From Erinaceus europaeus (taxonomy: Eukaryota; Chordata; Mammalia; Eulipotyphla; Erinaceidae), in NCBI RefSeq assembly GCF_950295315.1, contig NC_080172.1, positions 110,708,353 to 110,772,352 on the forward strand: 64,000 nucleotides of DNA. The letters are read 5' to 3'. The position numbers and the translations under genes were made by a program. This document shows, piece by piece, positions 31,255-43,289 of this stretch. Each line of letters starts with the position of its first letter. Position 1 is the stretch's first letter. The notes beneath the pieces were generated by a model. That model saw only the letters and a list, made by a program, of their open reading frames with translations. It did no database searches and was not told the DNA's origin.

Positions 31255-33293
31255 ATCTAATGGCCATAGTATGTGGGAATGTGGGGTGCTTTGTGAGGCA
31301 GGGAGTCTGATAGGAGGAGGCACACCTTTGGGGTATTACTGTCCTTCCTTGCTCAACCTCTCAGTAGAGAGAGTGACTAACAGGATTGGACTCACCCCTA
31401 TGTTCAAGCCCTGCCAAATTCAACTACATCATCACAGTTTCATGAAATCTCCCTCTATCTAAATGTCCATATTTAAATGGGTGAATATCTTTAAAAGACT
31501 CCATTTCTGTCAGAGGAATAGCAGTGTAGGCATGAACAGAAACCTATATTGTGCAGGTGTTTTCAAAAGAACTGACACAAGACAGGGAGGAACAAGTAGG
31601 AGAGCAGGAAGAGTCAGTGTGATGTCAAGTGGAGGCCTGGTGGCCTAAGGGGCATTTCTTGCCTCAAAGGAAATTTCCTGCCTCAGAGGGTGTTTCTTGC
31701 CTCAAAGGGTGTTTCCTGCCTCTGGGGCAGGGCCTATCAGGTGAAGGGGGTTGTTTCCTGCCTCTGGGCGTAGGGGATGCTGGTGAAGGGGTGTGGCCTG
31801 TATATCCAAGGCAGCAACCTGCAAACTCCATGGACTGCTGGGGTCAGTCTTTGAGAAGAAACCCAGCAGAATAAAAGGAAGCTTTTCTAAAGTTGTGTAA
31901 AGTGTCCAAGAGGTATACCAGTAAGTCCGATAGAAGCATCAGTCCAATGCTGATGACCAGGGGAAGAAATGCCAGGGAATGAAATGCTGCATGTCTATCT
32001 CAATGGGGAAGGTCAACCATGAGAATTCTGCTTTTCTGTAGAAAGTGAGCTGGAACCACCAAAACGTGACAGGTGAAGCAGAAGCAAGAAGCGCAGAAAG
32101 TGATGGGTGAGAGAAAAGCAGTAGGAAAGTTCTGTCCTTGGAGTCTGTGAATCAGATTCTTTAGACCATATCAGGTCACATTGGTTTCAGGGGGCTAATG
32201 TCAGACGACGAGTTCAAATGGATTTCAGGCAATTCCATATAAGCAGTTGCTTCTTTATGTAAGGCTTGACATAGCTGTAATCACTTGTGAAGAAAAAACC
32301 TGTAAGAAATTAGAAGTTTACTATCATTGATAACTTGGTGATTATAATTGGTTTATGTACCTTCATAATTTTGAAAATCCTTTCTAGTATGATTTTAAGG
32401 TTGTTTAAACAGTTTAAGCTCAATAAAATGTGGAAAGGTAAACAGAAGAACCATTGTTAGACTCCTCAATCATGAGAATCATTAGCATAACCATTGTGTG
32501 ATCTATCTCTCACCAGGGTTGGTTCTACCTCTTTAATTGAGAAGGTATTTGAGAGCTTTAAATATCAATAGCATTTTTCTACCTTTTGTTACACCCATTT
32601 AAGATGGAGACACACCCTAGGTGTTCACAGGATCTTCAGACTAGATTTAGTTAAAATATATTGATTTTTAACTATTTTTTACTTTGGACTTTAAAGAAAC
32701 TCATGTTACTTTTAGAGTTAACACGTGCTACTGACAATGTTTTTTTTTTTTTTTTTTTTTAACCAGAGCACTGCTCAGCTCTAGCTGATGGTGGTGCATG
32801 TGATTGAACCTAGGACTTGGGAGCCTTAGGCATGAGTTTCTTCACATAACCATTATGCTATCTACCCCACCCATGCTCATACAGTTCTTAAGATAAAATG
32901 TTTCATATTTATATGAAGATGTAAAAAAAAAGATCAAAAGAAAAAATTAGGATTGTTTCTGGATGTCTCCAGAAATCATGGCTGTGTCCTGCCTTTTTTT
33001 TTATAAAGTAAATTAAGTATCAGAGTACTCAGAGCAAAATAGGTCAGACAAAAATTCAGTCATTCAAATCACTCTCTTACAGCTCAAAGCAGACAGCAAA
33101 CTTAAAATATTCAGAGAAGGAGAGGAATTGGGAAGAGAGAAGCAGTATGGAGGTTTTTTTTTTTTTAAAAAACACTTTGAACTAGATTATTTAGATCCTC
33201 CTATGTTGCATTATGCGACCCTAGAGGGCATCCTATTTCCAAAAGAGCCTCAAAATCCCAGTTAGGCCTGTTCTGACTGTTCCTGCAGGATTG
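31255..33293 (-). other. Provirus interior, mostly unrecognised
   Basis: 31640-31780 contains irregular tandem copies of a 'tttcctgcctc' motif of roughly 22-25 bp. The rest shows no gag-pol-env motif on either strand beyond the gag stump to its right, so it may be captured or rearranged DNA. A SINE lies at 32735-32880. Confidence 0.4.
32735..32880 (-). repeat. SINE inside the provirus, minus strand
   Basis: T-run (32740-32760) followed by the minus-strand SINE core to 'cataaccattatgcta'. It is younger than the provirus. Confidence 0.85.
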
Positions 33294-33624
33294 CTACTGG
33301 CACCCATTCCCAAAAATGTCTTCCCATAGAAGAACAAATTGAATCAGGAGGGTAGAACTAACCATGTGTCTCCATTCTTGGGGACTGCCAAGGTTCTGAA
33401 GTAGCCTCTGCAAGTTAGAGTCACCCATCCCCCACAGAACACACGGCAGAGGGAGTCCAAAAAGTCCCACAGGAAATCTCCGCACATCTCCCAAGGTCTA
33501 TGATCACAGTTGTCAGAAACCAAGGTATGGCCCAGTGCAAAATGTTCCAGAGACAGAAAATATGTCTCATAAAATAAGAGTAGAGAGTTTGGGAAACCTC
33601 TTCATAACGAAGAAGGTCGCCCAT
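33294..33624 (-). pseudogene. gag: gag remnant of the minus-strand provirus
   Basis: ATG at 33624-33622 in the context 'ccaccatgg', matching the gag start of the ERV at 17717. The hydrophobic N-terminus runs on to about 33480. Then, in another frame, capsid-like text appears ('LLQNLGSPQEW', 'LLWEDIFG'), which corresponds to 'LLQNLNTPQDW' in the other ERV. The coiled-coil and Pro-rich segments between them are deleted, and the rest of gag is gone. Confidence 0.78.
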
Positions 33625-33741
33625 GGTGGAGGAGTCTCAGAAAATTAATAAGAGGGAAAAAAGAATCACAGTGCCTTTGTAAAATACGAGACTGCAGAGA
33701 GCCAAGCATCTGTATACTTATCTTGGGGCTGGACAGGTTAG

Positions 33742-33759
33742 GCCCCACATTGGGTTCCA
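33742..33759 (-). other. Primer-binding site, tRNA-Lys1,2-like
   Basis: Minus strand TGGAACCCAATGTGGGGC, resembling the tRNA-Lys1,2 site with three changes. It differs from the Lys3-like site of the ERV at 17575, although the leaders of the two elements are homologous. Confidence 0.7.
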
Positions 33760-33762
33760 AAT

Positions 33763-34071
33763 TGCTGGACTAGCTCTGCCAGAGAGAGAGACAAGGAAAT
33801 CGTGGCTGAGTGGGAACACAATGCAATACCTTTATTGATCAGAGACAACACTTTTTATATATGTCTTTAGAAAATGGGAAAAAGAAATGGCTAGGAGGTG
33901 GAGAAAAGAAAAGAGTACGAACATAGAAAGCTTCCATAGCAGATGTTGTAAAGGTTCTAACCAATGGGATAAGCAATACCCTGTAGGCAGGGTGGGTCTC
34001 AGGAAAAACAATGATTATGTAAATAGACCACAGCATCAAGCAATATAGGGGACCTGAGGTAATGACCAACA
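33763..34071 (-). mobile_element. 5' LTR of the minus-strand provirus
   Basis: 309 bp between the primer-binding site and the target duplication, TG to CA on its own strand. 'tttattgatcagagacaa' is the complement of its polyadenylation region. Confidence 0.85.
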
Positions 34072-34499
34072 AGTAGCTCCCAAGTATGGGTAAAGTGCAT
34101 AAATATTGTTAACTGTAAACACCATGGATTTGATCTGGGTCCCATATTCAGCACAGGAGCCTATATAACCTCTACTTCCCTATAGGTCCAAGCTTGCATT
34201 CTGTTGTCAGGAATAGTAACATTCCAGGTTGCACCAATTTCAGGCCTTCTTCCTCACATTGTTGGAAGAGTATGGTATCCAACCACCCTTTAAATAATGG
34301 AAAATTCTCTACCATTGTTGATCACATTGAGGCCAAGGTATAATGGGGCCCCACAAAGGCATCAGTTGTGTTGTTATGATGGAGATGTCCAGTGACAGTG
34401 TCAAGAGGGATCTGTTTGAGGTCTTGGCCCATCATGTCTGTGTGGGAATGCCAGGACTCCTTGACTAGCACTCCAGGGGATGGGGTACCCTGGTAGTGA

Positions 34500-34635
34500 C
34501 TAAAGAATCATCAATAAAGTTTGCCAGTCTCTTTCCCTTATTCATCCCTAGTTCAATCCCTAGCTGTACATGTATCAGAGTGATATATGGTTATTTCTCT
34601 GTCTTCTAATTTTCTTATAAATAAATCATTTAAAA
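34500..34635 (+). repeat. SINE fragment, plus strand
   Basis: 'tagttcaatccctagctgta', then 'tttctctgtcttc' and an A-rich end. Confidence 0.65.
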
Positions 34636-34639
34636 AAAG

Positions 34640-35810
34640 GAGTGGCTGAGGAGGGTATCTAAGTAGAAACTATTTTGCCCTAATTTATGGATACATTGTA
34701 CACATGCCCTACATCATGGGCTCTGGTCTATATCTAGTTGTGGGTGCTTTCTTAGAAAGTGAACCATCCTATATAGAATGAAGAAGTCTTATGAGAAAGG
34801 AAAGGTCTCACCCAAGTAACGAGGCTCAAGGGTTAACTTTCCATGCCTGACTTCTCTAGATAGTCTGAAGTGAAGCATAAAGAGGTGGTACTGGTTGCCT
34901 TGATTAGGTTGGATCAGCAGATGGAGTATCAATTGGTATGAATTGAGAGAAGCATGCAGCAATGTGTTCCCCACCCTAAAGGTTCCAGGACTGGGAGAAA
35001 TATGGGCTTTAGAGAGGAAGTGGGAGTTTCCTGGAATGCCAGGCTAGTGTTGCTGGTGTTTCTTCCTGGGCACGAGCTCTCTGGGTTGGAGAGAACTTGA
35101 CTGAAGCCAACCTGGGCTGCTGCTTACTCAGCAACTTGGGAGAGACCAGAAACTCATTGTGGAGCAGGAACGCAGTGCAATGTTTTTATTGATCAGAGAC
35201 AAAGCTTTTAATATCTTAGAAACTGGAAGCTGCAGGTTAGAAAAGGAAATAGCTAGAAGTGGGGGTGGAGAAACGAGCACAAAGTTAGAAAGCTTCCACA
35301 GCAAGTGTTGTGAAGGTTCTTACCAGTGGTATTAACACTTCTGGCAAACACTAGAAGAAAGTGGTATTAAACGATACCCTGCAAGCAAGGCATGTCTCAG
35401 GCAAAACAATTATTATGTAAATAGACCACAGCATCTAGCAATGGAGCAGGGTAGAGCTGGCATATTGCCCAACACCACTATCTGAGGGTTTAAAAAGACA
35501 ATAGTTGTTACTATAACCAAATAAATTAATAACTGGGTTAACTTTGAAAATCCCATTGTTAAGAATTTGCTGGATCATACATAACCTCACCTTAATTTAT
35601 GACCTTTGACTCTATTGATATGTAGCTGTATCTTGTAAAATAACACCACAGGTTGCTTCTGTTCTTCCTGGTTTAAGCTCTTTGGAGAGTCAATATTTCA
35701 AAGAACAAATCATTATAAGAAATGTATTAACAATTTGAGCCCATTGTTAAATTCAACCTGATTACCAATTTGAAGTCATAAGTTCTTAGATTTAAGGAAC
35801 ATATCCTCAG
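34640..35810 (-). mobile_element. L1 3'UTR, minus strand, split by an LTR
   Basis: 34640-35036 and 35475-35810 together are the reverse complement of the L1 3'UTR at about 22400-22960 ('aaaggtctcacccaagtaa', 'aggttccaggactggg'). Confidence 0.75.
35037..35474 (-). mobile_element. Solo LTR, class II, minus strand
   Basis: Starts TGCC and ends CCAACA. The left (U5) part matches the U5 of the LTR at 17112 ('ctctctgggttggagagaac'), while the U3 part resembles the provirus LTRs at 30908 and 33763. It therefore looks like an intermediate or recombinant type. No target duplication is evident. Confidence 0.7.
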
Positions 35811-36327
35811 ACCAATGTACTATGCACCAATTTTTAAGTTATTTTTTTCCTCTGGCATATGTTTGTGTAGAAGATTTAAGCTGCACCTTGACACCTTGAG
35901 ATTCAGAGTCTTTTTGTATAACAGTTACACTATTATCTTTGCCCTCTCTGTGGAAATCTTTATTTAAATAGAGTAAGTAGACTGTACCAGCACAGAAGGT
36001 CCTGAATTCACATTGTTGCAGCTACACAGCTGGAGGCAACACAGATCAAAAGAGAGCACAAAGAAAATGGTGTCTTCTGCTGTCTCAGTTGACTTTAATG
36101 CATTCACAATGGAATAACATTTCACAGTTTTCATTTTCTCAGTTTGGTGAAAACTAACTATGAAATGTGGGTATTAGATGTAGAAAGTCAGAAGAGAAGT
36201 GGGGAGAAAGAAGCTGTTGTATGAAGTGGGTGGGAATCAGAGTTGGTCAGTCTGAGCCTGGGAAATTGTGGCATTCTGGGTCAAAAACTATGTTCATGCT
36301 TTGTATCTTCATCAATGCAAAAAGCAG

Positions 36328-36897
36328 GTGTAAGCTGTGGGTGTTGGATGTACAGTTCACTGGACAGAAGTTCTGGGGTGTGTGGACTGGAGTCCACTTC
36401 CCAGTGTGCTCATTAAGGAGACAACAAGTGGCTGAGGAACCTTCAAGGAACGAGAATGCCAAGCCCTGCTTGGAGGTGTGTGTAGACCTCTACCTCAGTG
36501 GGAGACAAGAAAATGAGATTTTCATCTACCTACTGAATTGGATCAAGAAGAGAAAGGGAGTGCACCTTTGTTGTAAGACAGTGACAATATATTCAGTGAG
36601 CAGAAAGAATTCAAGCTTTTGCATAGCATCTAATTGTGTGGTGTCCAGGAGGTGGACATTTATTGCATATGGACTTTCTCAAAACTACAGAAGTTGTGGA
36701 AACTTCTGTGCAGGATGAAAAACCTCAGGAGACTGTCTGGACATCAACACACTTGATAGAAACCCATCAAACCAGCTGCAGAATGGGGATTATCTCATCA
36801 CTGACTTCACATAAAAGTTCCTCCAGCTACTTCATCTTCAAGAGCTGTACTTGGAATCTGCCTCCTTCCTCCAGGGCCATCTGGACCAGCTGCTCAG
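36328..36897 (+). pseudogene. PRAME-like unit B, exon 2 (frameshifted)
   Basis: Acceptor GCAG at 36324-36327 and donor GTAGGG at 36898. It reads 'CKLWVLDVQFTGQKFWGV' through 'NAKPCLEVCVDLYLSG' and 'GVHLCCKTVTIYSV' in the correct frame to about 36610. The homologous text ('VDIYCIWTFSKLQKLW', 'MKNLRRL') then continues in another frame until TGA/TAG near 36752. The original frame stops at 36716-36718. Its 570 nt compare with 573 in unit C. Confidence 0.85.
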
Positions 36898-37557
36898 GTA
36901 GGGTTGTGTCTCTGGCAGAGTAACTGTGCAGGAGACATTGGATGTCCACTTCCTTGCTTCACAATTCTATTATTATTATTTCTTATTGTTGTTTGCAAGA
37001 TTGTCTCTAAAGACTAGTTTAGGATACTCCTGGATATGAAACCTGAGAACATGGTGACTCAGAAGTGAGAGCCATTTTACTTAACCACTACCCTATTCCA
37101 CTCCAACTTTTTTCTCTCATCGTAAATATTCCATCAGACTTTAACCATGGCTAGTGTTCAATGAAGGTCTGAAGAAGCCTGAGTGAGAGCAGTTTTATTT
37201 GGTCCGGTGGTGCTACCAAAGGCGCCAACACTTTTAGTTATACTGGGAGAGCTTTTAGAGTATGTCCTACTATGTACTACATACTTCACTCATTTAGAGA
37301 GAAAGATGCAGAGAAAGAAAGAACAATGAGAAAAAAATAAACATATATCTGCCTGAATTAGAAGAAACTTGTTTTACATATAGCAAGATTCAGTGCCAGG
37401 TTCATGTGAACACTGAAAAAAAGAGTTCAGCCTTAAATCGCATTGGATTCGATGGGCTTGAGAATAACCATCAGCCTTGATGTATCATAAACTCGATCAG
37501 AATTTTCATAGTCTTGCTGATGTCAGTCTCCATCCTAACCTGCCTCTCTCTCTTCAG

Positions 37558-38236
37558 GAATCTTCAAAACCAGCTGGAGGTCTTCTCATTCACTAACTGC
37601 ACACTGACGGAGGTAGACTTGACTCACCTGTTCCAGAGCCCACACATCACTCACCTGAAGGACCTATGTCTGAGAGGCATCCCCCTGACCTCTGTCAGTG
37701 AGCCTCTGCAAGCTCTGCTAGAGGTAAATGCAGCCACCCTCCAGCACCTGGAACTGGGTCTGTGTGGCCTCCAGGACCCCCAGCTTGAGGCCCTGCTCCC
37801 TGCCCTGAGCAGCTTCTCCCAGCTCAGCTCCCTCAGCCTGCATGGGAAACGCCTGTCCACGGACACCCTGGAGAAGCTGCTGTGCTGCACCTTGGGGCTG
37901 CAGCATTTATGTCTCCAGCTGTTTCCTGCCCCTCTGGAGAATTTCAGCCACCATGGAGTTCCACAGTCTGTGACATTTGACTTGTTTTGTTCTCAGATCT
38001 CAAAGATTCTCCAGAATCATGGATACTCCAGGTCCATCATGGTGAGCAGTAGTCACTGCTCATACTGTGCTAAGAAGTTGTTCAAAAACTGGGAGCCCAC
38101 GTTTCTACCCTGCTTTGCTTGTTTAGATCATTATGGAAACCTGTATTTCAGACTCATTGGAAGTGACATCTACGAATTTGACTACTCAATGTGCACACAC
38201 ACCCTGCTTCCGTCACCGTATCCACGTGATCGATAA
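37558..38236 (+). pseudogene. PRAME-like unit B, exon 3 (open)
   Basis: Acceptor TTCAG at 37553-37557, entered in the expected phase. Leucine-rich repeats run from 'LEVFSFTNCTLTEVDLTHLF' through 'LGLCGLQDPQLEALLPALS' to 'KLLCCTLGLQHLCLQLFP'. A CXXC-X14-CXXC motif follows (about 38060-38125). It runs about 25 residues beyond the unit C stop, into what is 3'UTR there. An intact LRR exon attached to a broken exon 2 suggests either recent loss or an exon 3-only product. Confidence 0.82.
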
Positions 38237-38359
38237 GCAAAGAAAACCCAGCTCATTGCTCACCTGTACAGAATGCATTTGACTCTGAAATATGAAGTGC
38301 CTTAAATCAGATTCTATTAGAAAAATGTCCATCTAATAGAATCAGATTTAAAAATATTA

Positions 38360-38503
38360 TAAATAGGGCAAGTGTAGATAGCATAATGATTATACAAACA
38401 GACTCTCATGCCTGAGGCACCAAAGTCTTAGGTTCAATCCCCTGAACCACCATAGGACAGAGCTGAGCCATGCTACAGTAAAAAAAAAAAAAAAAAAAAA
38501 AAG
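38360..38503 (+). repeat. SINE, plus strand, with A22 tail
   Basis: 'gatagcataatgattataca', then 'aggttcaatcccctgaacc' and a run of A at about 38480-38502. It lies in the 3'UTR region of unit B and is absent after unit C. Confidence 0.9.
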
Positions 38504-38599
38504 GTATTATAAATAATTGCAGCAAATTGTGGGGCTTTAATTTAAGTTAGTATTGATGTGGGGGATTTTGCCTGTTGTATGTCATATGAAATACTGAGA

Positions 38600-38605
38600 A
38601 ATACA
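38600..38605 (+). terminator. Degenerate poly(A) signal of unit B
   Basis: AATACA where units A and C have AATAAA in the same context ('gagaaatacaatgga'). Confidence 0.65.
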
Positions 38606-38859
38606 ATGGATCTCAATGTAGTTTCTCTCTTGTCATGTTTATTTTTCTACCCTGATATCTCCTATAAATATATATTTTTAAAAAGGCAGTTATCAGCCAT
38701 AGGGGTGTGAATGTGAGGACAGCCGGATTCCGGATATGTCTGTCGGCTGTTGGTGGGAGAGAAGTTGTGCTGCAGTGGAGGGAAGAAAGGGAACTCTCCT
38801 CACTGAAGACATGGAGAGCATCAGGATTTAACACAGCACCTCCTCAAAGCAAAGCTGTG

Positions 38860-39020
38860 TGGAGGGGCAGGGTGATGGCTCCTACACTCCTGAGAGCACA
38901 GAGCACAGTGAGCAATGCCAGGCTCTGGGCCTCAGTACCCCCTGAAGGGGGAAGGTTACAGCAGTGAAGTAAAGACACAGGTGTTTCTCTCTCTCCCTTC
39001 TGTCTTTCTTCCTTTCAATT
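38860..39020 (+). repeat. Diverged SINE
   Basis: 'gggtgatggctcctacactc', then 'gggcctcagtaccccctg' and a 'tctctctctcccttctgtc' tract typical of the SINE 3' part. Confidence 0.55.
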
Positions 39021-39028
39021 TCTCTAGT

Positions 39029-39034
39029 ACAAAG

Positions 39035-39083
<49 letters not shown>
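39029..39083. repeat. (AT)n microsatellite
   Basis: About 27 TA units. It follows the SINE tail. Confidence 0.97.
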
Positions 39084-39086
<3 letters not shown>

Positions 39087-39124
39087 TGAGAGATTAAAAG
39101 AAAACAAACAAACAGACAAAAAAA

Positions 39125-39235
39125 AAAAAAAAACACTGGCAAGGCTTTCCCCCTACAGGTGGGGACCAGAGCACTTGAACCTCGGACCCTGCACATTGTA
39201 ACATATGAGTTCAACCATTTTTACCACAATCAGGC
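39125..39235 (-). repeat. SINE, minus strand
   Basis: 'ccctacaggtggggaccaga' and 'acttgaacctcggaccc', the complement of a B box. Confidence 0.75.
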
Positions 39236-39339
39236 AGCTAAATGAAAAAAATTGCATTTTTCCTGTTTATTGCATAGATCTTAGATTGTTGTCCATTTGA
39301 AGGTATTGCTTGAGAGTAGAGATGTTCTCTACAACATAT

Positions 39340-39510
39340 TGTATTAAACTTTTAATTAAATTAATTAATTAATTAGTTAATTAATTAATTTACCAGACAA
39401 CTGCTCAGCTTTCTTAGGTAGTGGTGTAGGGACTGAATCTGGGAATTTGAAGGCTCAAACATGAGAATCTCTTTGCATAGCCACTATGCTATCTTCCCCC
39501 CACCAATAAT
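39340..39510 (-). repeat. SINE, minus strand, with TTAA-rich edge
   Basis: (TTAA)n at 39350-39390 followed by the minus-strand SINE core to 'gccactatgctatct'. The stretches 39511-40050 and 40171-40568 show nothing I recognise. Confidence 0.75.
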
Positions 39511-40049
39511 GTATCTTAAAACAAACAAACAAAACCCTAATTTATTCTTCTCAATGTCTCCTCTGTTAATTTAGCCATTTAAAGAGAAACTTTAGGGCTT
39601 CCATGAATAGATGTCCAGATTTGGAGAGTCCCCTATGTGTACTGGAAACACGTCTATTAATCCATCCATCGCTTACCACACTTTGTCATTTTCTATGCCC
39701 TGGGGATGTAATATGGATATCAGAGCCAAACTCACGTCTAGCTTCCCGTGTCTTAGTTCCAAAGCATATTCACAGACTTTTAAGGAGTTACCAGATGTGT
39801 GTGTTTCATCTAATTCTTCACTGAAAACTGAAGATGGGTTCTGGGAGAACCCAGCAACGAGCATTTAATGAAAAGGCTGACCAGCATAGTAGATGAGTTG
39901 GGTGTGCATCCAGCAAACCTTTGGGCACTAACAAGCATGTTCTTTGTGAATTTTGTCTTCCTTTCCAGTGAAGTGTATGCAGACGTCTATTGTTTTAGGA
40001 AAGAATGTGCAGCCCTTCAGTGAACTGAAGGGAGTTCTCCGCAGGCAGT

Positions 40050-40170
40050 TCTCAACTGGGGAGGTGGCACAGTGTGTAAAGCACATTCATTACAAGGATA
40101 TGGGCCAGAATTCTTGTTTAGTGTGAATGAGCATTGTTTATATATTTCTCTCTCACACACAAAACACACA
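40050..40170 (+). repeat. SINE, plus strand
   Basis: 'gaggtggcacagtgtgtaaa' head and a tail of 'tttctctctcacac' then A-rich text. Confidence 0.65.
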
Positions 40171-40568
40171 ATCTTAAAAGATAGAAGAGGGACAACAGAG
40201 TAATGCTATTGTATAGGACTCTGCTTTGCCATGTTCAAATCTGGTCCCTAAATCACTCAAGCAATTTTGATACATGTCTCTCTCTCCCTCCCTTCACCTC
40301 TCTCTGTGTCACTCTATAGTCTGAAAAAAAAGGGGGGGAGCTATTAATTTGCCTTAATGTTGGAAGATAATTGGATACTCATATTGGGAACAAATGTGTT
40401 CTATTCAGCCTAGGAATAAGGACATCAGTTTTATATGGTCTGTGGATCACCGAGGAGAGAACTAACACAAGAAAAGGCTTTGCAACCTAATTGAATCAAA
40501 CTTTATCCTCAGACTTAGTCATGGGGTCAAGGCTTATAATACCTAAATGTTGCTTTTTCCTTACACAG

Positions 40569-40754
40569 GTTTTCTGGGCAGATCCAGGGGATGACAGTGA
40601 ACTCCAGTGCTGTCCTGAGATGATCAGAGTCCCAGGCTACAAAGAAAAAACCCTTGGCCCCAGTGACATAGATGCAGAGTGGTGTGTGCAAGGGGAGCTG
40701 GCTGCTCCTCTCACTCTGAGGCTCTTTCTCCCAGCCTGGAGCTGCCCTGGATGA
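40569..40754 (+). other. Exon-like segment, copy 2, open for 61 codons
   Basis: Preceded by a strong acceptor (pyrimidine-rich run ending ACAG at 40565-40568) and open to a TGA at 40752-40754. The predicted peptide is Cys/Pro-rich ('ELQCCPEMIRVPGY' and 'LFLPAWSCPG'). Copy 1 at 24345 is the same length without indels but has one in-frame stop. I do not recognise it. Coding status is uncertain. Confidence 0.4.
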
Positions 40755-41529
40755 TGACTCCTGTGTCCTGGGACAGAGTCTTCCTGATCAGAAACACAGA
40801 AACTCGGGGGCTGGGTGATAGTGCAGTGGGTTAAGCACACATGACACAGAAACACAGAAACTCAACTGGATTCCAATCTCAACCTTGCTCCAGGATTAAG
40901 CAGATGCAGATCAGTCTTCATATGAAAGTTTTAGGCTGGGAGGGTAGAGTGATTATGCAAAAGAGTCTTGCCTGAGGCCATCATTTCTGAGCTGATCTCA
41001 CCATCCTGTGAAGAACCAATCTGTACCTCTTGGAAAGGATCAGAACAGAGCCCCACCCAGTTCCCCTCTGCCTTCTAGAGTGAATTGATCTCCATTCTGA
41101 CCAACCCCTCAAGCATCAAGTTCTAACTACCTCCCTTCCTTTCTTTTTTCTTTTTCTTTCTTTCTTTCTTTTTTTTTTTTTTAGTCCTCCCTTCCCTTAT
41201 GCTTCAAACCCACATGGCACAATATCTTGGGCAATTCTTATGGATTCTTAGAAATGTCTGACTCACACAGGTCATCAGAATAATGCAAATGAAGACAGCA
41301 GTGAAAACCAGTTTTACACGTGTGAGAACAGTGACTACAAAAGTTGAAGGGGGGATGGGGAAAGGGGGATACTTTTACACTTCTAGCGGGAGTGTACAGT
41401 GGTGCAAACTTTGTGGAAAACAAAGTCTGGAGACTTCTCAGAACACAGAAAATAGACCTCTCCTATGACCCAGTAACCTCTCTTCTAGGGATTTACCCAA
41501 TAAAAGCACCTTTCAGAAGATACCTATTG

Positions 41530-41804
41530 GGAGGGCTGGTAGCACAGCGTGTTAAATGCAGGTGACACAAAGCTCAAGGACCAGTGTATAGATCCTGGTT
41601 CCACAGCCCAGCTCCCCACCTGCAGGGGAGTTGCTTCACAAGCAGTGAAGCAGATCTGTAGGTATCTATATCTTTCTCTCCCTCTCTCTGTCTTCCCCTC
41701 CTCTTTCCATTTCTCTCTGTCCTATTCAACAATGATGACATCAATAACAACAGCAATAATAACTACAACAAGGGTAACAAAAAGGGAATTAATAAATTAG
41801 TATC
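41530..41804 (+). repeat. Full-length SINE, plus strand
   Basis: 'gctggtagcacagcgtgtta' A-box-like head, 'gatcctggttccacagccc', 'ccccacctgcaggggagttg', then the pyrimidine tract and CAA/ATA-rich tail. Flanks 'gaagatacctat' and 'gaagatatctatg' look like its target duplication, the right one now displaced by the RPL13A insertion. Confidence 0.85.
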
Positions 41805-41813
41805 AAAAAATGA

Positions 41814-42862
<1,049 letters not shown>

Positions 42863-43289
42863 AAAAAATGAAAAGAAGATATCTATGTATCCCTGTGTTC
42901 AAAGCAGCTACATTGGTAATAGCCAACACCTGGAAGAAACTCAGAAGCCCAGTGACACTAGAGTGGCTAGAAAGACTGTGGTGTAGTATTACTCAGGTCT
43001 TTAAAGTGAAGTAGTACCCTTTGTGTCATCTTGGGTGTAATTAGAAAACAACATGTTAAGTGAAATAAGCCAAAAAGAGAAGAAACAAATACCAAGTGAT
43101 CTGACCTGTAAATGGAGCAAAATAATAGGGACATGGAGGGAAAAAACAAAATGAAACATGGACTGGGCTTGGTGTATTCTTTCAGAGCAGTGGACTCAGG
43201 TAAGGAAGGGGACAGAGAGATGGAAGAGGACTGTGGGGTCCTGGTGCATAATGACATCTTACTCACACACCAGTGACTGCACTGTAAGG

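Larger units (their letters stand above)
30908..34071 (-). mobile_element. Internally deleted class II provirus, minus strand
   Basis: Two LTRs enclose 2.5 kb. The 6-bp agtagc lies on both sides (30902-30907 and 34072-34077), and the sister block near 52397 carries the uninterrupted site. Reading leftward: 5' LTR, primer-binding site, leader, gag start, a stump of capsid text, long unrecognised DNA with a SINE, polypurine tract, 3' LTR. No protease, reverse transcriptase or envelope motifs are seen. It sits antisense in intron 1 of unit B. Confidence 0.88.

Noticed and set aside
36636..36923. 95-codon plus-strand frame
   Set aside because: Out-of-frame reading of the broken exon 2 of unit B. 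It lacks PRAME-like text in this frame.
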